Part shown: piece by piece, positions 1-6,828 of the stretch | How the letters are laid out: every line of letters starts with the position of its first letter | Numbering within the stretch: the first letter of the stretch is position 1 | Position numbers and translations under genes: made by a program | DNA from: an uncultured Bacillota bacterium | Lineage (GTDB): Bacteria; Bacillota; Clostridia; Peptostreptococcales; Anaerovoracaceae | DNA length: 10,656 nucleotides | Assembly (NCBI GenBank): GCA_946629205.1 | Contig: CAMOXP010000030.1 | Coordinates: 1 to 10,656 of the forward strand | Direction: 5' to 3' | Notes under the pieces: model-generated | The model's input: the letters and a program-made list of their open reading frames with translations, nothing else | The model's database searches: none | What the model was told of the DNA's origin: nothing

Positions 1-1
1 G

Positions 2-442
2 TTTTCGGCGGAACGCAGACGCGGCAGTTACATTGCTGAGGCTGCGGTGGTTTTGCCCTTCGTGATCCTGGCGATCCTGACGACGGTTCTGATCATCTTG
101 TATTTCTATGATTCTTCCGTGTCCGAAAGCAGGATGCACATGGCGCTTCGCTGTGAAGCCGGCCAGGTATCCGGGAAATCCTCTGCCTATTCAGAGGAGG
201 ACAGCATTCTGTCTGCTGATAATCTTTGGGATGGTCAGATCACCTCGTCCGGCGTGTTTCCTGCCGCGCGCGTCCGTGGGAGCAAAAGCATCTCCATGGT
301 ATCCGCAGGGCTTCTCACACGCCTTGGAAGGCGGCAGCTCTCGGATCAGCTGCGCGTTACGGACCCTGCCCGCTCCCTGCGGCTGCGGCAGATGATCCAT
401 GCAGATCGTGCAGATCCCGGAAGCACAGACGCGAACCCTTGA
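2..442 (+). CDS. TadE-like pseudopilin, 5' end outside the window
   Basis: Minor pseudopilin-like protein of a Tad (tight adherence, type IVc pilus) system, expected to sit in the cytoplasmic membrane and join the pilus or its assembly complex. The frame is open from the first bases and reads RRRGSYIAEAAVVLPFVI. This is a class III prepilin signal: a basic stretch, a Gly-Ser cleavage point, Glu at +5, then a single hydrophobic helix to about LYFYD. A GTG at 47 lies inside this helix and cannot be the true start, so the gene begins upstream of base 1. About 146 codons are visible. The C-terminal half is Arg-rich and shows no domain I recognise. It ends 29 bases before the DUF5702 gene, and a second TadE-like gene follows, so the three are probably one operon. 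Family assignment rests on the signal, the position and the neighbours; I am fairly confident of it. Confidence 0.75.
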   Translation, partial: FSAERRRGSYIAEAAVVLPFVILAILTTVLIILYFYDSSVSESRMHMALRCEAGQVSGKSSAYSEEDSILSADNLWDGQITSSGVFPAARVRGSKSISMVSAGLLTRLGRRQLSDQLRVTDPARSLRLRQMIHADRADPGSTDANP

Positions 443-471
443 AACATACAGGCGCAAAGGAGGTTGTTGTA

Positions 472-1698
472 ATGCACAAGCAAGGCAGCAGCACAGTGTT
501 TCTCGCCGTCGTTCTGGCGTGTCTCATGTCGATCACGCTGACACTGGTTTTCGCCGGAAGGATACAGGCGCAGATCAGCATCGCAGACGGCGCGCTCGAT
601 CTCGCCTCTGCGTCGCTGCTGTCCGAATACGACTACTACGTGCAGCAGGACTACGGTCTGTTCCTGCTGCAGGGAAGCGATGCGCAGCTTTCCGCAGATC
701 TCAGGGACTACACCCGGCTCAGCGCAAAAGCATCCGCCGGCCGCTTCTGCGTGGTCAACATGGATGAAGTCCGGACACAGATCCTGGAGTACATGAAAGC
801 CGGCGGTGCAGCCCACATAATCACTGAAGCCATCGCAGGTGAAGATAGCACGGGGGCTGATACGACACCTGACACGACACAAGGCACTGGTAATACGACT
901 AGCGAAGGCGCCGTGCGGGACAGAACGCTGCGTCACGGACCGACGATCACCAGCCTCCCTTCACGCGCCGTGCCGGACAGCGACATCGTTACGACCGCGC
1001 GGAAACTCGGTGAAAATCTGGCGAATCCTGAGGCGATTTTCCGGACCGGATCGAACAAGTTTTTCATCACGGAATACATACTGCAGAAATTCAACCGGAC
1101 GGGAAGCATCCGCGGCCCGGATCACTTTTTCAGCAGTGAAGCCGAATATATCATCAGCGGGAAGTTATCGGATGTGCAGAACAAACGGCAGACGGATCTC
1201 GCCCTTGAGGCTGTTCGGTCCGGACTCAACCTGACCCACATCTACTCCGATCCGGAGAAGATGTCGCTCGTCGCTGCGGCTGCCGAAACGATCACGCCCG
1301 GCCCGCTCGGCGCCGTCACACAGTTCGCCATCGCCGCGGCATGGTCCGCGGCAGAAGCGGTCAACGATGTGAAGCTTTTGCATAAAGGCCGCAAAGTACC
1401 TCTCGTGAAGACCGAGGCAAGCTGGGCCATCGATCTGGACACCGTGCTGGAGGGATACAGCGGCGAAGACGGCTGCGTGTATCCTCAGGTCGACATGGGA
1501 CGGACCTATGAAGATTACCTGCGCATCCTCCTGTACGCCAAGGACGATACTATCAAAACAGCGCGCATTCTTGATCTGATCCAGATCAACATGCGAAAAA
1601 ACCACGACAAAGCGTTTCTGATACAGGAGTGTGCGACAGGTGTCTCAGTCAGTGCAGATGTGAACGGCAAGACGCTTTCACGGGACAGGATCTATTAA
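472..1698 (+). CDS. DUF5702 family protein of a Tad locus
   Basis: 408-residue membrane-anchored protein of unknown molecular role, of a family found beside TadE genes in Clostridia. The start is ATG 472, with AAAGGAGG at 456-463, eight bases upstream; the frame is open further upstream but that part overlaps the preceding gene. Residues 1-30 give the typical opening (GSSTVFLAVVLACLMSITLT), a short basic head and one hydrophobic helix, followed by GRIQAQISIADGALDLASAS, as in pilin-like proteins. Later family-like stretches are EAEYIISGK (223-231) and YEDYLRILL (346-354). Residues 123-146 are a Thr/Asp/Gly linker encoded partly by a 12-base tandem repeat. Most of the protein should be extracytoplasmic. 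It lies between two TadE-like genes, so a role as a minor pseudopilin or assembly factor is likely but inferred. The family call is from memory of its conserved patterns. Confidence 0.7.
   Translation: MHKQGSSTVFLAVVLACLMSITLTLVFAGRIQAQISIADGALDLASASLLSEYDYYVQQDYGLFLLQGSDAQLSADLRDYTRLSAKASAGRFCVVNMDEVRTQILEYMKAGGAAHIITEAIAGEDSTGADTTPDTTQGTGNTTSEGAVRDRTLRHGPTITSLPSRAVPDSDIVTTARKLGENLANPEAIFRTGSNKFFITEYILQKFNRTGSIRGPDHFFSSEAEYIISGKLSDVQNKRQTDLALEAVRSGLNLTHIYSDPEKMSLVAAAAETITPGPLGAVTQFAIAAAWSAAEAVNDVKLLHKGRKVPLVKTEASWAIDLDTVLEGYSGEDGCVYPQVDMGRTYEDYLRILLYAKDDTIKTARILDLIQINMRKNHDKAFLIQECATGVSVSADVNGKTLSRDRIY
859..882. repeat. 12-base tandem repeat in the DUF5702 linker
   Basis: Two adjacent copies, GATACGACACCT and GACACGACACAA, encode DTTP and DTTQ within a Thr-rich linker (residues 123-146). 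A partial third copy (AATACGACT) follows a short interruption. It keeps the frame and fits the habit of short tandem repeats elsewhere in the window. Confidence 0.6.
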
Positions 1699-1699
1699 G

Positions 1700-1729
1700 A
1701 GTCCTATTGACTAAAAGTCCATTAACTAA
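1700..1729. repeat. Imperfect 14-15-base direct repeat before the second TadE gene
   Basis: AGTCCTATTGACTAA (1700-1714) and AGTCCATTAACTAA (1716-1729) stand side by side and fill most of the 42-base gap between the DUF5702 stop and the next ATG. No Shine-Dalgarno sequence is visible between the repeat and the ATG at 1741. Confidence 0.6.
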
Positions 1730-1740
1730 GAATTTATTAG

Positions 1741-2493
1741 ATGAAAATAACAAGAAGAAAAAAAGGGGTTTATACGATAGAGGCTGCGATATGTCTGCCG
1801 CTGGTCATGCTCGCCGTCCTTACGCTGGGGTATTTTCTGGAAGCGGACTCTGCATGGGAAAACTGCATGAACGCCGCCTTCCGGGAGTGCTCTTACGCAC
1901 AGTGTTCAGGTCTTGATCTGTCCAAGCTGTCCATCGGCATGAAACTGAGACATGACGCATCGGACTTCGGACAGGATGTGGATCTGCGCATTGCGGGCGG
2001 GATGAGCGCATACGACGACGGCAGGCACACAGACCTCAACACCTTCAGACTCAAGGCGCGTGTGACCCTGCCGCTTCCGCTCGGATTCGGGCGTACATTC
2101 TCCTATGAAGAGACCGTCAAATACCGGGATTTCACCGGACTGAAATACACGCGGCCCGCTCTCGGCGCAGAAGGCCTGGAGCAGAGCTCAGATACGACCG
2201 CTGTCTGGATCTTCCCCCAGAGCGGCACGAAATACCACGAAGAAAACTGCACCTATGTGAAAGCAACTGTGCACAACTGCGTGCTCACAAGCGCACTGAA
2301 GAAACAGTATGCTCCCTGCGGAATGTGCGGTTCTGGAAGTCTCCCTACCGGGAGCATCGTCTTCTGCTTTTATGGCGACGACACATGCTACCACAGAGGA
2401 ACCTGCCGCTCCATCAAGCGGCATACGATCGTGATCGACCGGGGCGAAGCCGAAGACAAGGGTTACACCCCATGCAGCAAATGCGGCGGGTGA
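1741..2493 (+). CDS. TadE-like pseudopilin with a duplicated His/Cys metal-site module
   Basis: 250-residue protein. MKITRRKKGVYTIEAAICLP is a class III prepilin-type signal: basic head, Gly9 before the likely cut, Glu at +5, then a hydrophobic helix to about residue 33. A TAG directly before ATG 1741 makes this the earliest possible start. No clear ribosome binding site precedes it, so translation may be coupled to the gene 42 bases upstream. The middle (35-150) resembles an extracytoplasmic TadE body. The C-terminus holds two modules of identical spacing, H-x3-C-x22-C-x2-C: H166, C170, C193, C196 and H218, C222, C245, C248. Each opens with YH and ends in PC-x2-C, as in small zinc-binding tails attached to other secreted proteins. 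Metal binding, probably zinc, is inferred. The same cysteines could instead form disulphides outside the cell. The TadE call is solid; the role of the tail is unknown. Confidence 0.75.
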   Translation: MKITRRKKGVYTIEAAICLPLVMLAVLTLGYFLEADSAWENCMNAAFRECSYAQCSGLDLSKLSIGMKLRHDASDFGQDVDLRIAGGMSAYDDGRHTDLNTFRLKARVTLPLPLGFGRTFSYEETVKYRDFTGLKYTRPALGAEGLEQSSDTTAVWIFPQSGTKYHEENCTYVKATVHNCVLTSALKKQYAPCGMCGSGSLPTGSIVFCFYGDDTCYHRGTCRSIKRHTIVIDRGEAEDKGYTPCSKCGG

Positions 2494-2526
2494 AACCGGC
2501 GTATCGGAACAAGGGAAAAGAACGAC

Positions 2527-2579
2527 CAGACTGAACGACCGTCCAGAACGAACAGACTGAACAGCCAATCAGACTTAAC
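2527..2579. repeat. Degenerate ~17-base repeat before the DUF6382 gene
   Basis: CAGACTGAAC occurs at 2527-2536 and 2553-2562, and CAGACTTAAC at 2570-2579, with a truncated copy (CAGAACGAA) at 2544-2552. The last two full copies are 17 bases apart. The array takes up most of the 102-base gap and ends two bases before the AAAGGA ribosome binding site (2581-2586). Confidence 0.6.
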
Positions 2580-2595
2580 GAAAGGATCTATTACA

Positions 2596-3138
2596 ATGTG
2601 GGAAAACAACGAATACAGAATGTGCTTCCGGGAGGACTCGATCCTGGACTTTGAGCGCGCGATGCTCTCATCCGGAGAGTGCTCCTACCTGCTGCCGATG
2701 ATGTTCATCAGCAGCGATTCGAAACATGTAGTTTATTACGACTGCAAAGGCTTTGTACCTCTTAGCAGATACACCGTCGACAAGACCGAGGACGCGCTTT
2801 TCATTTTGGAGAAGGTTCTGATCATCCTCTCCAACGCGCTCGGGTATCTCATCACGCCGGCGAAAATATCACTGAGTACGGATACGGTCTTCTACAATGC
2901 GGAAACGGGTGAAATCAAGATCGCCTATGTTCCGGTGCGTGAAGAGCCCGCGGGCTCAAGCAAAAATCTGCTTCGCCTGATTGCCCAGCTTAGGTCTGAG
3001 GTCACGGACGGTTACCGGAATTATCTGGACCGTTTCGCGACGGTCGTATATGAAAACAAGTATCACCTGCGCGAACTCACAAATCAGATGGGGCTTTTGC
3101 GGCGTGAACTCTATCAGCAAACCAGCGCTTCTTCGTGA
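2596..3138 (+). CDS. DUF6382 domain protein without FHA domain
   Basis: 180-residue cytoplasmic-looking protein with no signal peptide or membrane segment. ATG 2596 has AAAGGA at 2581-2586, about nine bases upstream. Patterns recalled from DUF6382 appear in order: SYLLPMMF (about 30-37), VVYYDCKGFVPLSRY (about 45-59), a helix ending in the LITPAKISL stretch, then a beta pair around VFYNAETGEIKIAYVPV. In Clostridia this domain usually forms the N-terminal half of proteins that end in a phosphopeptide-binding FHA domain and are encoded in Tad operons. Here the protein stops soon after the domain, so it is a stand-alone version. A regulatory or adaptor role in the Tad system is inferred from context only. 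Its last 62 bases overlap the end of the convergent antiporter gene. Confidence 0.65.
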   Translation: MWENNEYRMCFREDSILDFERAMLSSGECSYLLPMMFISSDSKHVVYYDCKGFVPLSRYTVDKTEDALFILEKVLIILSNALGYLITPAKISLSTDTVFYNAETGEIKIAYVPVREEPAGSSKNLLRLIAQLRSEVTDGYRNYLDRFATVVYENKYHLRELTNQMGLLRRELYQQTSASS

Positions 3139-4519
3139 AGATATAACAAAGCGGAATCAGATACAGATACATCGACCACGGAAGCGCGCCGTACCCCACC
3201 CCAAAGAACGTGAGAGGTACGGAACACGCGATGGCCCACGGCACAAGACCGACGATCACGATCGTTGAGTTTTCGATGTCGATGGCCAGCTCCTGTCTGC
3301 TGCCGCCCGTATCCAGATAAGGTTTGGTAAGCAGGTCGTTGCACATGAGGGTGGCGATGGTCTGGTTGCAGAACAGCACGCACGAAGCCAGTCCTACGAT
3401 CAGAGACGTGATGAAGCGTCCTGTTTTCGTGCAGCACTTGCTGATGCGGCTGAGCAGCCCGTCCAGCATGCCGGTCCTGTTGAAGATGCCGGAATAGGCG
3501 CATGAAATAATCAGTATGATTGCGATTTCGACCATGGAAATCAGCCCGCCGCCGTCCAGGATAGCGGACAGTCCCTCCCCGCTCGGATGGTATCCGAAGA
3601 TGAGGACTTTCAGGATTTCCCCTGCCGGGATATGTTCTACTGCAAAGGCAATCACGCTGCTTGCGGCGACGCTGATCGCGATAGACCAGATCACGCCCAC
3701 CTTCAGCAGCGGCAGCGCCAGCATAATCACCGCAGGAAGGAATCCCCATGGCGAAAGGCTGAATTCATTTTCGAATGTGGTCAGCAGCTGGCTGTCCACA
3801 TGGCTGATGGGATGCATAAACGACAGGACGCAGTACGCCGCCGTGGTCAATGCCAGCGGCAGAAGTCCTGTTTTCATCATCAGCCTGACATTGACCAGGA
3901 TTTCTGTCTTTGTGATGCCTGCGACCATGTTGGCCGAGGATGATACCGGAGACGCACGGTCACCGAAATAGATTCCGGACATGAGCACGCCTGCCGTGAT
4001 CAGCGGATCCACCCCGCCGCTTCTGGCCAGTGCCATGAAGATCACGCCGACGGTTCCGGCTACGCCGAAGGACGTACCCAGCGCGTAGCTCAGCAGACAC
4101 GAAAGCAGAAACGCGATGATCAGAAAGAGCGGCGGAACGATGACCTTCATCCCGTAATACACAAAGACCGTAATGGTCCCGGAAATCCTCCAGGCAGCCG
4201 TAATGAGTCCTATGATCAGCATGACCTCGATGACGATCAGGGAATCCCGGATCGACACCCAGCTGCTGGCAGCCAGTTCTTTGACAGCTTTGCCAAAAGG
4301 CATTCCGGACTCGCCGGCGTCGTGCAGACCTGCGGGGTCGCTTCCCTGCGTGAGCCGCTTCAGTCCCAGCACTGCGAACAGCACAAGACCGACCAGCAGC
4401 GCCCACACCATCGAGTGCCCTGTGATCAGCATCAGAATCATACTGGCTATGAAAATTACAAATGCGATTATCAGACCCATAACAGAAATCAGTGTATACG
4501 TTTCGTAGTATTTTTGCAA
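3077..4519 (-). CDS. nhaC: NhaC-family Na+/H+ antiporter
   Basis: Polytopic inner-membrane protein of about 480 residues with roughly a dozen hydrophobic helices, expected to exchange Na+ for H+ (or a related ion or organic acid, since NhaC-type proteins differ in substrate). Family features include ALGTSFGVAGTVGVIFMALA, the conserved loop YFGDRASPVSSSANMVAG (the counterpart of the GD-x-SPLSDT region), and the later helix LIVGLASCVLFCNQTIATLM. The start is uncertain. TTG 4519 follows an in-frame TGA closely and has no Shine-Dalgarno sequence. ATG 4480 (residue 14) also lacks one. An ATG at 4527-4529 would be in frame only if the A5 run at 4511-4515 were one base shorter, so an indel or sequencing error here is possible. 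The 3' end overlaps the convergent DUF6382 gene by 62 bases. Family is firm; substrate is not. Confidence 0.88.
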   Translation of the reverse strand: MQKYYETYTLISVMGLIIAFVIFIASMILMLITGHSMVWALLVGLVLFAVLGLKRLTQGSDPAGLHDAGESGMPFGKAVKELAASSWVSIRDSLIVIEVMLIIGLITAAWRISGTITVFVYYGMKVIVPPLFLIIAFLLSCLLSYALGTSFGVAGTVGVIFMALARSGGVDPLITAGVLMSGIYFGDRASPVSSSANMVAGITKTEILVNVRLMMKTGLLPLALTTAAYCVLSFMHPISHVDSQLLTTFENEFSLSPWGFLPAVIMLALPLLKVGVIWSIAISVAASSVIAFAVEHIPAGEILKVLIFGYHPSGEGLSAILDGGGLISMVEIAIILIISCAYSGIFNRTGMLDGLLSRISKCCTKTGRFITSLIVGLASCVLFCNQTIATLMCNDLLTKPYLDTGGSRQELAIDIENSTIVIVGLVPWAIACSVPLTFFGVGYGALPWSMYLYLIPLCYIFTKKRWFADRVHAAKAPSDL

Positions 4520-4531
4520 ATGAAATCATAC

Positions 4532-4594
4532 GGTCAGTGTGACTGTCCGACATGTCAGAATGTGAAGCCGGATGGTCAGAACTTGAAACTGACC
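4532..4594. repeat. Weak 21-base periodic repeat between sfsA and nhaC
   Basis: GTCAG recurs at 4533, 4554 and 4575, exactly 21 bases apart, with partial matching in between (for example GTCAGAA in the second and third units). The third unit runs into the end of sfsA. Similarity is low, so this could be chance. Confidence 0.35.
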
Positions 4595-5370
4595 GGTCCC
4601 TTCACTTCAAGCCTGTCCGGCATAACAAGACAGTCATACGCCAGGATCTTCACCCCGGCCTTTTGTGCTTTTGCAAGCGCTTCTCCAAACTGAGGATGAG
4701 TTTCGTAATTTGGTGAAACGTCCTTCATCCCTTCCATCTGCACGACGAAGATGATATAGGCGTCATACCCTTCTTCATGCGCCCGGATCAGCTCATTGAT
4801 ATGCTTGACCCCGCGCTCCGTCGGCGCATCCGGGAATCTGGCGTGCCCGCCTTCTTCCAGCGTCACGCCCTTGACCTCGATGAAAGCCCTGCGCTTCTCA
4901 CCTTCAGCGTCCACGTGTTCCACATAAAAATCAAACCTCGAATCGCCGAAACGGGTTTCCGGTTTGATGAGCAGAGGCACCGGAGCGCATGCTTGGTCGG
5001 CGTTGCCTGATTGCCCCGCGTTGTCTGACCGATCCGCGTTGTCTTCGAACCCCGGCAGCCGGATCCGCCCGTCTGCCAGCGCCTCCCCTACCACCTTGTT
5101 CGGCGCTTGGGAATCCATGTTGATCAATATTTGCCCGCCGCCTTCGGCCGTCTTCCGGACCGCAATCAGCGAATACCGCAGCTTCCGATTTCCCATGCGG
5201 TCAGCATGGTCTTCCAGGTAAACGTCTGCCCCAGGCAAAAGCAGTTCCCTGCACCTGCCGGTATTCTTGACATGCACCCTGCTGATCTCGCCATCCGGCA
5301 GTTTGACACGGGCAACAAACCGGTTCTCCCTCTCTATGAACTTGGCCTCTACTATCTTATCGTATTTCAT
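4576..5370 (-). CDS. sfsA: SfsA family DNA-binding/nuclease-like protein
   Basis: 264-residue cytoplasmic protein. The N-terminal OB-like part (FIERENRFVARVKLPDGE, then VHVKNTGRCRELLLPG) is followed by a PD-(D/E)XK nuclease-like core with D147 in RFDFY, E165-V-K167 in FIEVKGVTLEEGG, and the family stretch ARFPDAPTERGVKHINEL. E. coli SfsA binds DNA and affects sugar-fermentation genes; the real function is poorly known. I chose ATG 5370 because homologues begin near MKYDKIVEAKF. The frame stays open to an ATG at 5433, but that part is a strong GC hairpin, translates to an Arg-rich non-family tail, and also lacks a ribosome binding site. The GGAG just before ATG 5370 is too close to act normally. 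The protein is longer than E. coli SfsA (234 residues), partly because residues 111-128 are three six-residue repeats between the two domains. Confidence 0.9.
   Translation of the reverse strand: MKYDKIVEAKFIERENRFVARVKLPDGEISRVHVKNTGRCRELLLPGADVYLEDHADRMGNRKLRYSLIAVRKTAEGGGQILINMDSQAPNKVVGEALADGRIRLPGFEDNADRSDNAGQSGNADQACAPVPLLIKPETRFGDSRFDFYVEHVDAEGEKRRAFIEVKGVTLEEGGHARFPDAPTERGVKHINELIRAHEEGYDAYIIFVVQMEGMKDVSPNYETHPQFGEALAKAQKAGVKILAYDCLVMPDRLEVKGPVSFKF
4987..5040. repeat. Three 18-base tandem repeats inside sfsA
   Basis: On the plus strand, blocks ending in GCGTTG recur with an exact 18-base period (ends at 5005, 5023 and 5041). The clearest are CCTGATTGCCCCGCGTTG and TCTGACCGATCCGCGTTG. 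They encode NADRSD, NAGQSG and NADQAC (residues 111-128), a hydrophilic linker ahead of the nuclease-like core. The period is a multiple of three, so gain or loss of a unit keeps the frame. Confidence 0.75.
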
Positions 5371-5378
5371 CTCCACAC

Positions 5379-5422
5379 AAAAGGAGCCGTGCGGCCGGCA
5401 GATGCGCCGGCGCTGCGGCTCC
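5379..5422 (-). terminator. Intrinsic terminator-like hairpin just upstream of sfsA
   Basis: Outer arms GGAGCCG (5383-5389) and CGGCTCC (5416-5422) pair over seven bases. After a four-base internal loop, GCCGGC (5394-5399) pairs with GCCGGC (5406-5411) around a six-base loop. In the minus direction the stem is followed by TTTT (5382-5379). It lies between lemA and sfsA and ends eight bases before ATG 5370. It could end lemA transcription, act as an attenuator for sfsA, or shield the sfsA start. The short U-run makes termination uncertain. Confidence 0.5.
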
Positions 5423-5437
5423 GGATCAGACATTCAA

Positions 5438-5454
5438 TGCGGCACGCTGCCGCA
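5438..5454 (-). other. Perfect GC hairpin downstream of lemA
   Basis: TGCGGCA (5438-5444) and TGCCGCA (5448-5454) form a perfect seven-base stem with a three-base loop, 20 bases past the lemA stop in the minus direction. Only TTG follows, so it is a poor terminator on its own. It may protect the lemA mRNA 3' end or act together with the next hairpin. Confidence 0.45.
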
Positions 5455-5474
5455 CTTAGGAAACGATTGGGGTG

Positions 5475-6035
5475 TCAGGCACCGAAATCCACTTTCACGT
5501 TCTCACGCTCAGCGGCGCTGTCGACTTCGTACATTTTATATTTCTCGAAGTGGAACTGATTCGCGATGAGGTTGGTCGGGAAAGACTCGACTGCTGTGTT
5601 CATCTGCTTGACGCAGCCGTTGTAGTATTTGCGGCTGTTGGCGATATCATCTTCGAGACCGTTGAGCTGTTTCATCAGATCCCTGAAGTTCTCGTTGGCC
5701 TTCAGATCAGGATATGCTTCTGCAGTGGCGATGATCGTTCCCAGTGAAGAACCCAGCGCCTGGTTGGCTTCGATCTTCTCGTTTGGAGACATCGAATCAT
5801 ACTGCTTGGTGCGCATTGCAGTGATCTTTTCGAAGGTGCTGCTTTCATGCTGGGCGTACGCCTTGACGGTGTTCACCAGGTTCGGCACCAGATCCCATCT
5901 TTTCTTAAGGTAGACGTCCATCGTAGCAAACGCCTCTTCGATCTGGTTCTTTTTTCTGATGAAGCCGTTGTAGGCACCGATTCCCCAAACCACAAGAATG
6001 ATGACAATTACAATGATGATGATTCCTAATATCAT
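5475..6035 (-). CDS. lemA: LemA family membrane protein
   Basis: 186-residue protein. One N-terminal hydrophobic helix (residues 1-19) is followed by a long helical domain with typical LemA sequence: YNGFIRKKNQIEEAFATMDV, KKRWDLVPNLVNTVKAYAQH, then coiled-coil-like helices. LemA proteins sit in the membrane with the helical part on one side; their function is not established. The start is ATG 6035, overlapping the ecsC stop as ATGA. A GGAGGAG ribosome binding site sits in the last codons of ecsC. Two hairpins follow before sfsA, so it is probably the last gene of an ecsC-lemA unit. Many lemA genes sit beside TPM-domain genes; here the partner is EcsC. The assignment is very secure. Confidence 0.93.
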   Translation of the reverse strand: MILGIIIIVIVIILVVWGIGAYNGFIRKKNQIEEAFATMDVYLKKRWDLVPNLVNTVKAYAQHESSTFEKITAMRTKQYDSMSPNEKIEANQALGSSLGTIIATAEAYPDLKANENFRDLMKQLNGLEDDIANSRKYYNGCVKQMNTAVESFPTNLIANQFHFEKYKMYEVDSAAERENVKVDFGA

Positions 6036-6826
6036 TCCATCTCCTCCTTTTTATTCAAAAGATATCTTTTGTGATACTTTAATCTAACATATTCCATGAT
6101 TTTGTTGAAGTACACCGGATTGCTGAGTCCGCCGACAATGCCGACGACTGGCAGACCCTGGATGAACTTCAGCACCAGCATGTCCAGTGCAAAATCATCT
6201 GCGGTGATCCCGATCTGCGTCTGCACTGCATCGAAATCCGGCTCTCCGGGATTCCTGAGCAGTTCCTCGACTTCGAGATCCGCAGCTATCCACTTCTCCT
6301 GCTTGGCGATGGAGGCCGAGAGCATCTTCAGGATCAGATACCTCTCCTCAGGTTTATTGTAATCGTAACCGTACTTGAGCGCAACCTCATAAACCGACTG
6401 CAGGATAAAACCAATGAACAGCACAATATCCGGCAGCCCGATGCCCAATGCGCCGAGGCCTACGCCCTCCGCCGTCGTGATGATGGACTTCCACCTCTTG
6501 GAAGATGAAACATTGCTGCGGAACTTCCGCAGTTCCCTCCTGGTCTGGATACTGTCCACAGCCATATCCTGGTCCTCGAAATCCTTGAGGATCCTGTCTT
6601 TGCTGTAGGTCTTCTCGATCACATCGACGCCTTTTTCGAAGATGATGTTGAAGGCTGTAGCAAAAGCCGCCCGAAGATTCACGTAAACCTTTTCGGGGAT
6701 CACGCTCTCGAGCGCGCTCTTCCAGGACTTACTGGAGGTCATGGCCTGCTTCTGCAGTTTCCGCTCCTGTTTCGCTATGTACTTGAGTTCCTTCTCACAG
6801 GCAAGTTTGAATTGCTCGTCGTTCAT
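6032..6826 (-). CDS. EcsC family protein
   Basis: 264-residue protein of the EcsC family, named after the third gene of the Bacillus ecs operon; the biochemical role is unknown. Supporting sequence is the central hydrophobic stretch GLGALGIGLPDIVLFIGFIL, then YEVALKYGYDYNKPEERYLI, and a late hydrophobic run IQGLPVVGIVGGLSNPVYFN. The N-terminus is charged and helical. I chose ATG 6826: AGGA lies seven bases upstream and is part of a 16-base tandem repeat. A GTG directly before it (6829) is possible but only four bases from the AGGA. It overlaps lemA by four bases (ATGA), which implies coupled translation. The 62-base gap to the citrate synthase stop is all repeat, without a terminator, so readthrough from that gene is plausible. 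Confidence 0.88.
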   Translation of the reverse strand: MNDEQFKLACEKELKYIAKQERKLQKQAMTSSKSWKSALESVIPEKVYVNLRAAFATAFNIIFEKGVDVIEKTYSKDRILKDFEDQDMAVDSIQTRRELRKFRSNVSSSKRWKSIITTAEGVGLGALGIGLPDIVLFIGFILQSVYEVALKYGYDYNKPEERYLILKMLSASIAKQEKWIAADLEVEELLRNPGEPDFDAVQTQIGITADDFALDMLVLKFIQGLPVVGIVGGLSNPVYFNKIMEYVRLKYHKRYLLNKKEEME

Positions 6827-6828
6827 CA

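Noticed and set aside
226..471. Longer N-terminus of the DUF5702 protein
   Set aside because: It overlaps the preceding TadE gene, is not membrane-like, and the AAAGGAGG before ATG 472 marks the true start.
346..936. Antisense open frame opposite the TadE and DUF5702 genes
   Set aside because: No ribosome binding site and no recognisable protein features; the sense frames carry clear signals.
3114..4553. Open frames overlapping nhaC in other frames on the same strand (3114-3749 and 3960-4553)
   Set aside because: They are Arg/His-rich, low-hydrophobicity translations of a gene with clear NhaC sequence in the other frame; typical GC-driven shadows.
5371..5433. N-terminal extension of SfsA
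   Set aside because: It is Arg-rich, unlike the family, and is encoded by a terminator-like hairpin with no ribosome binding site.
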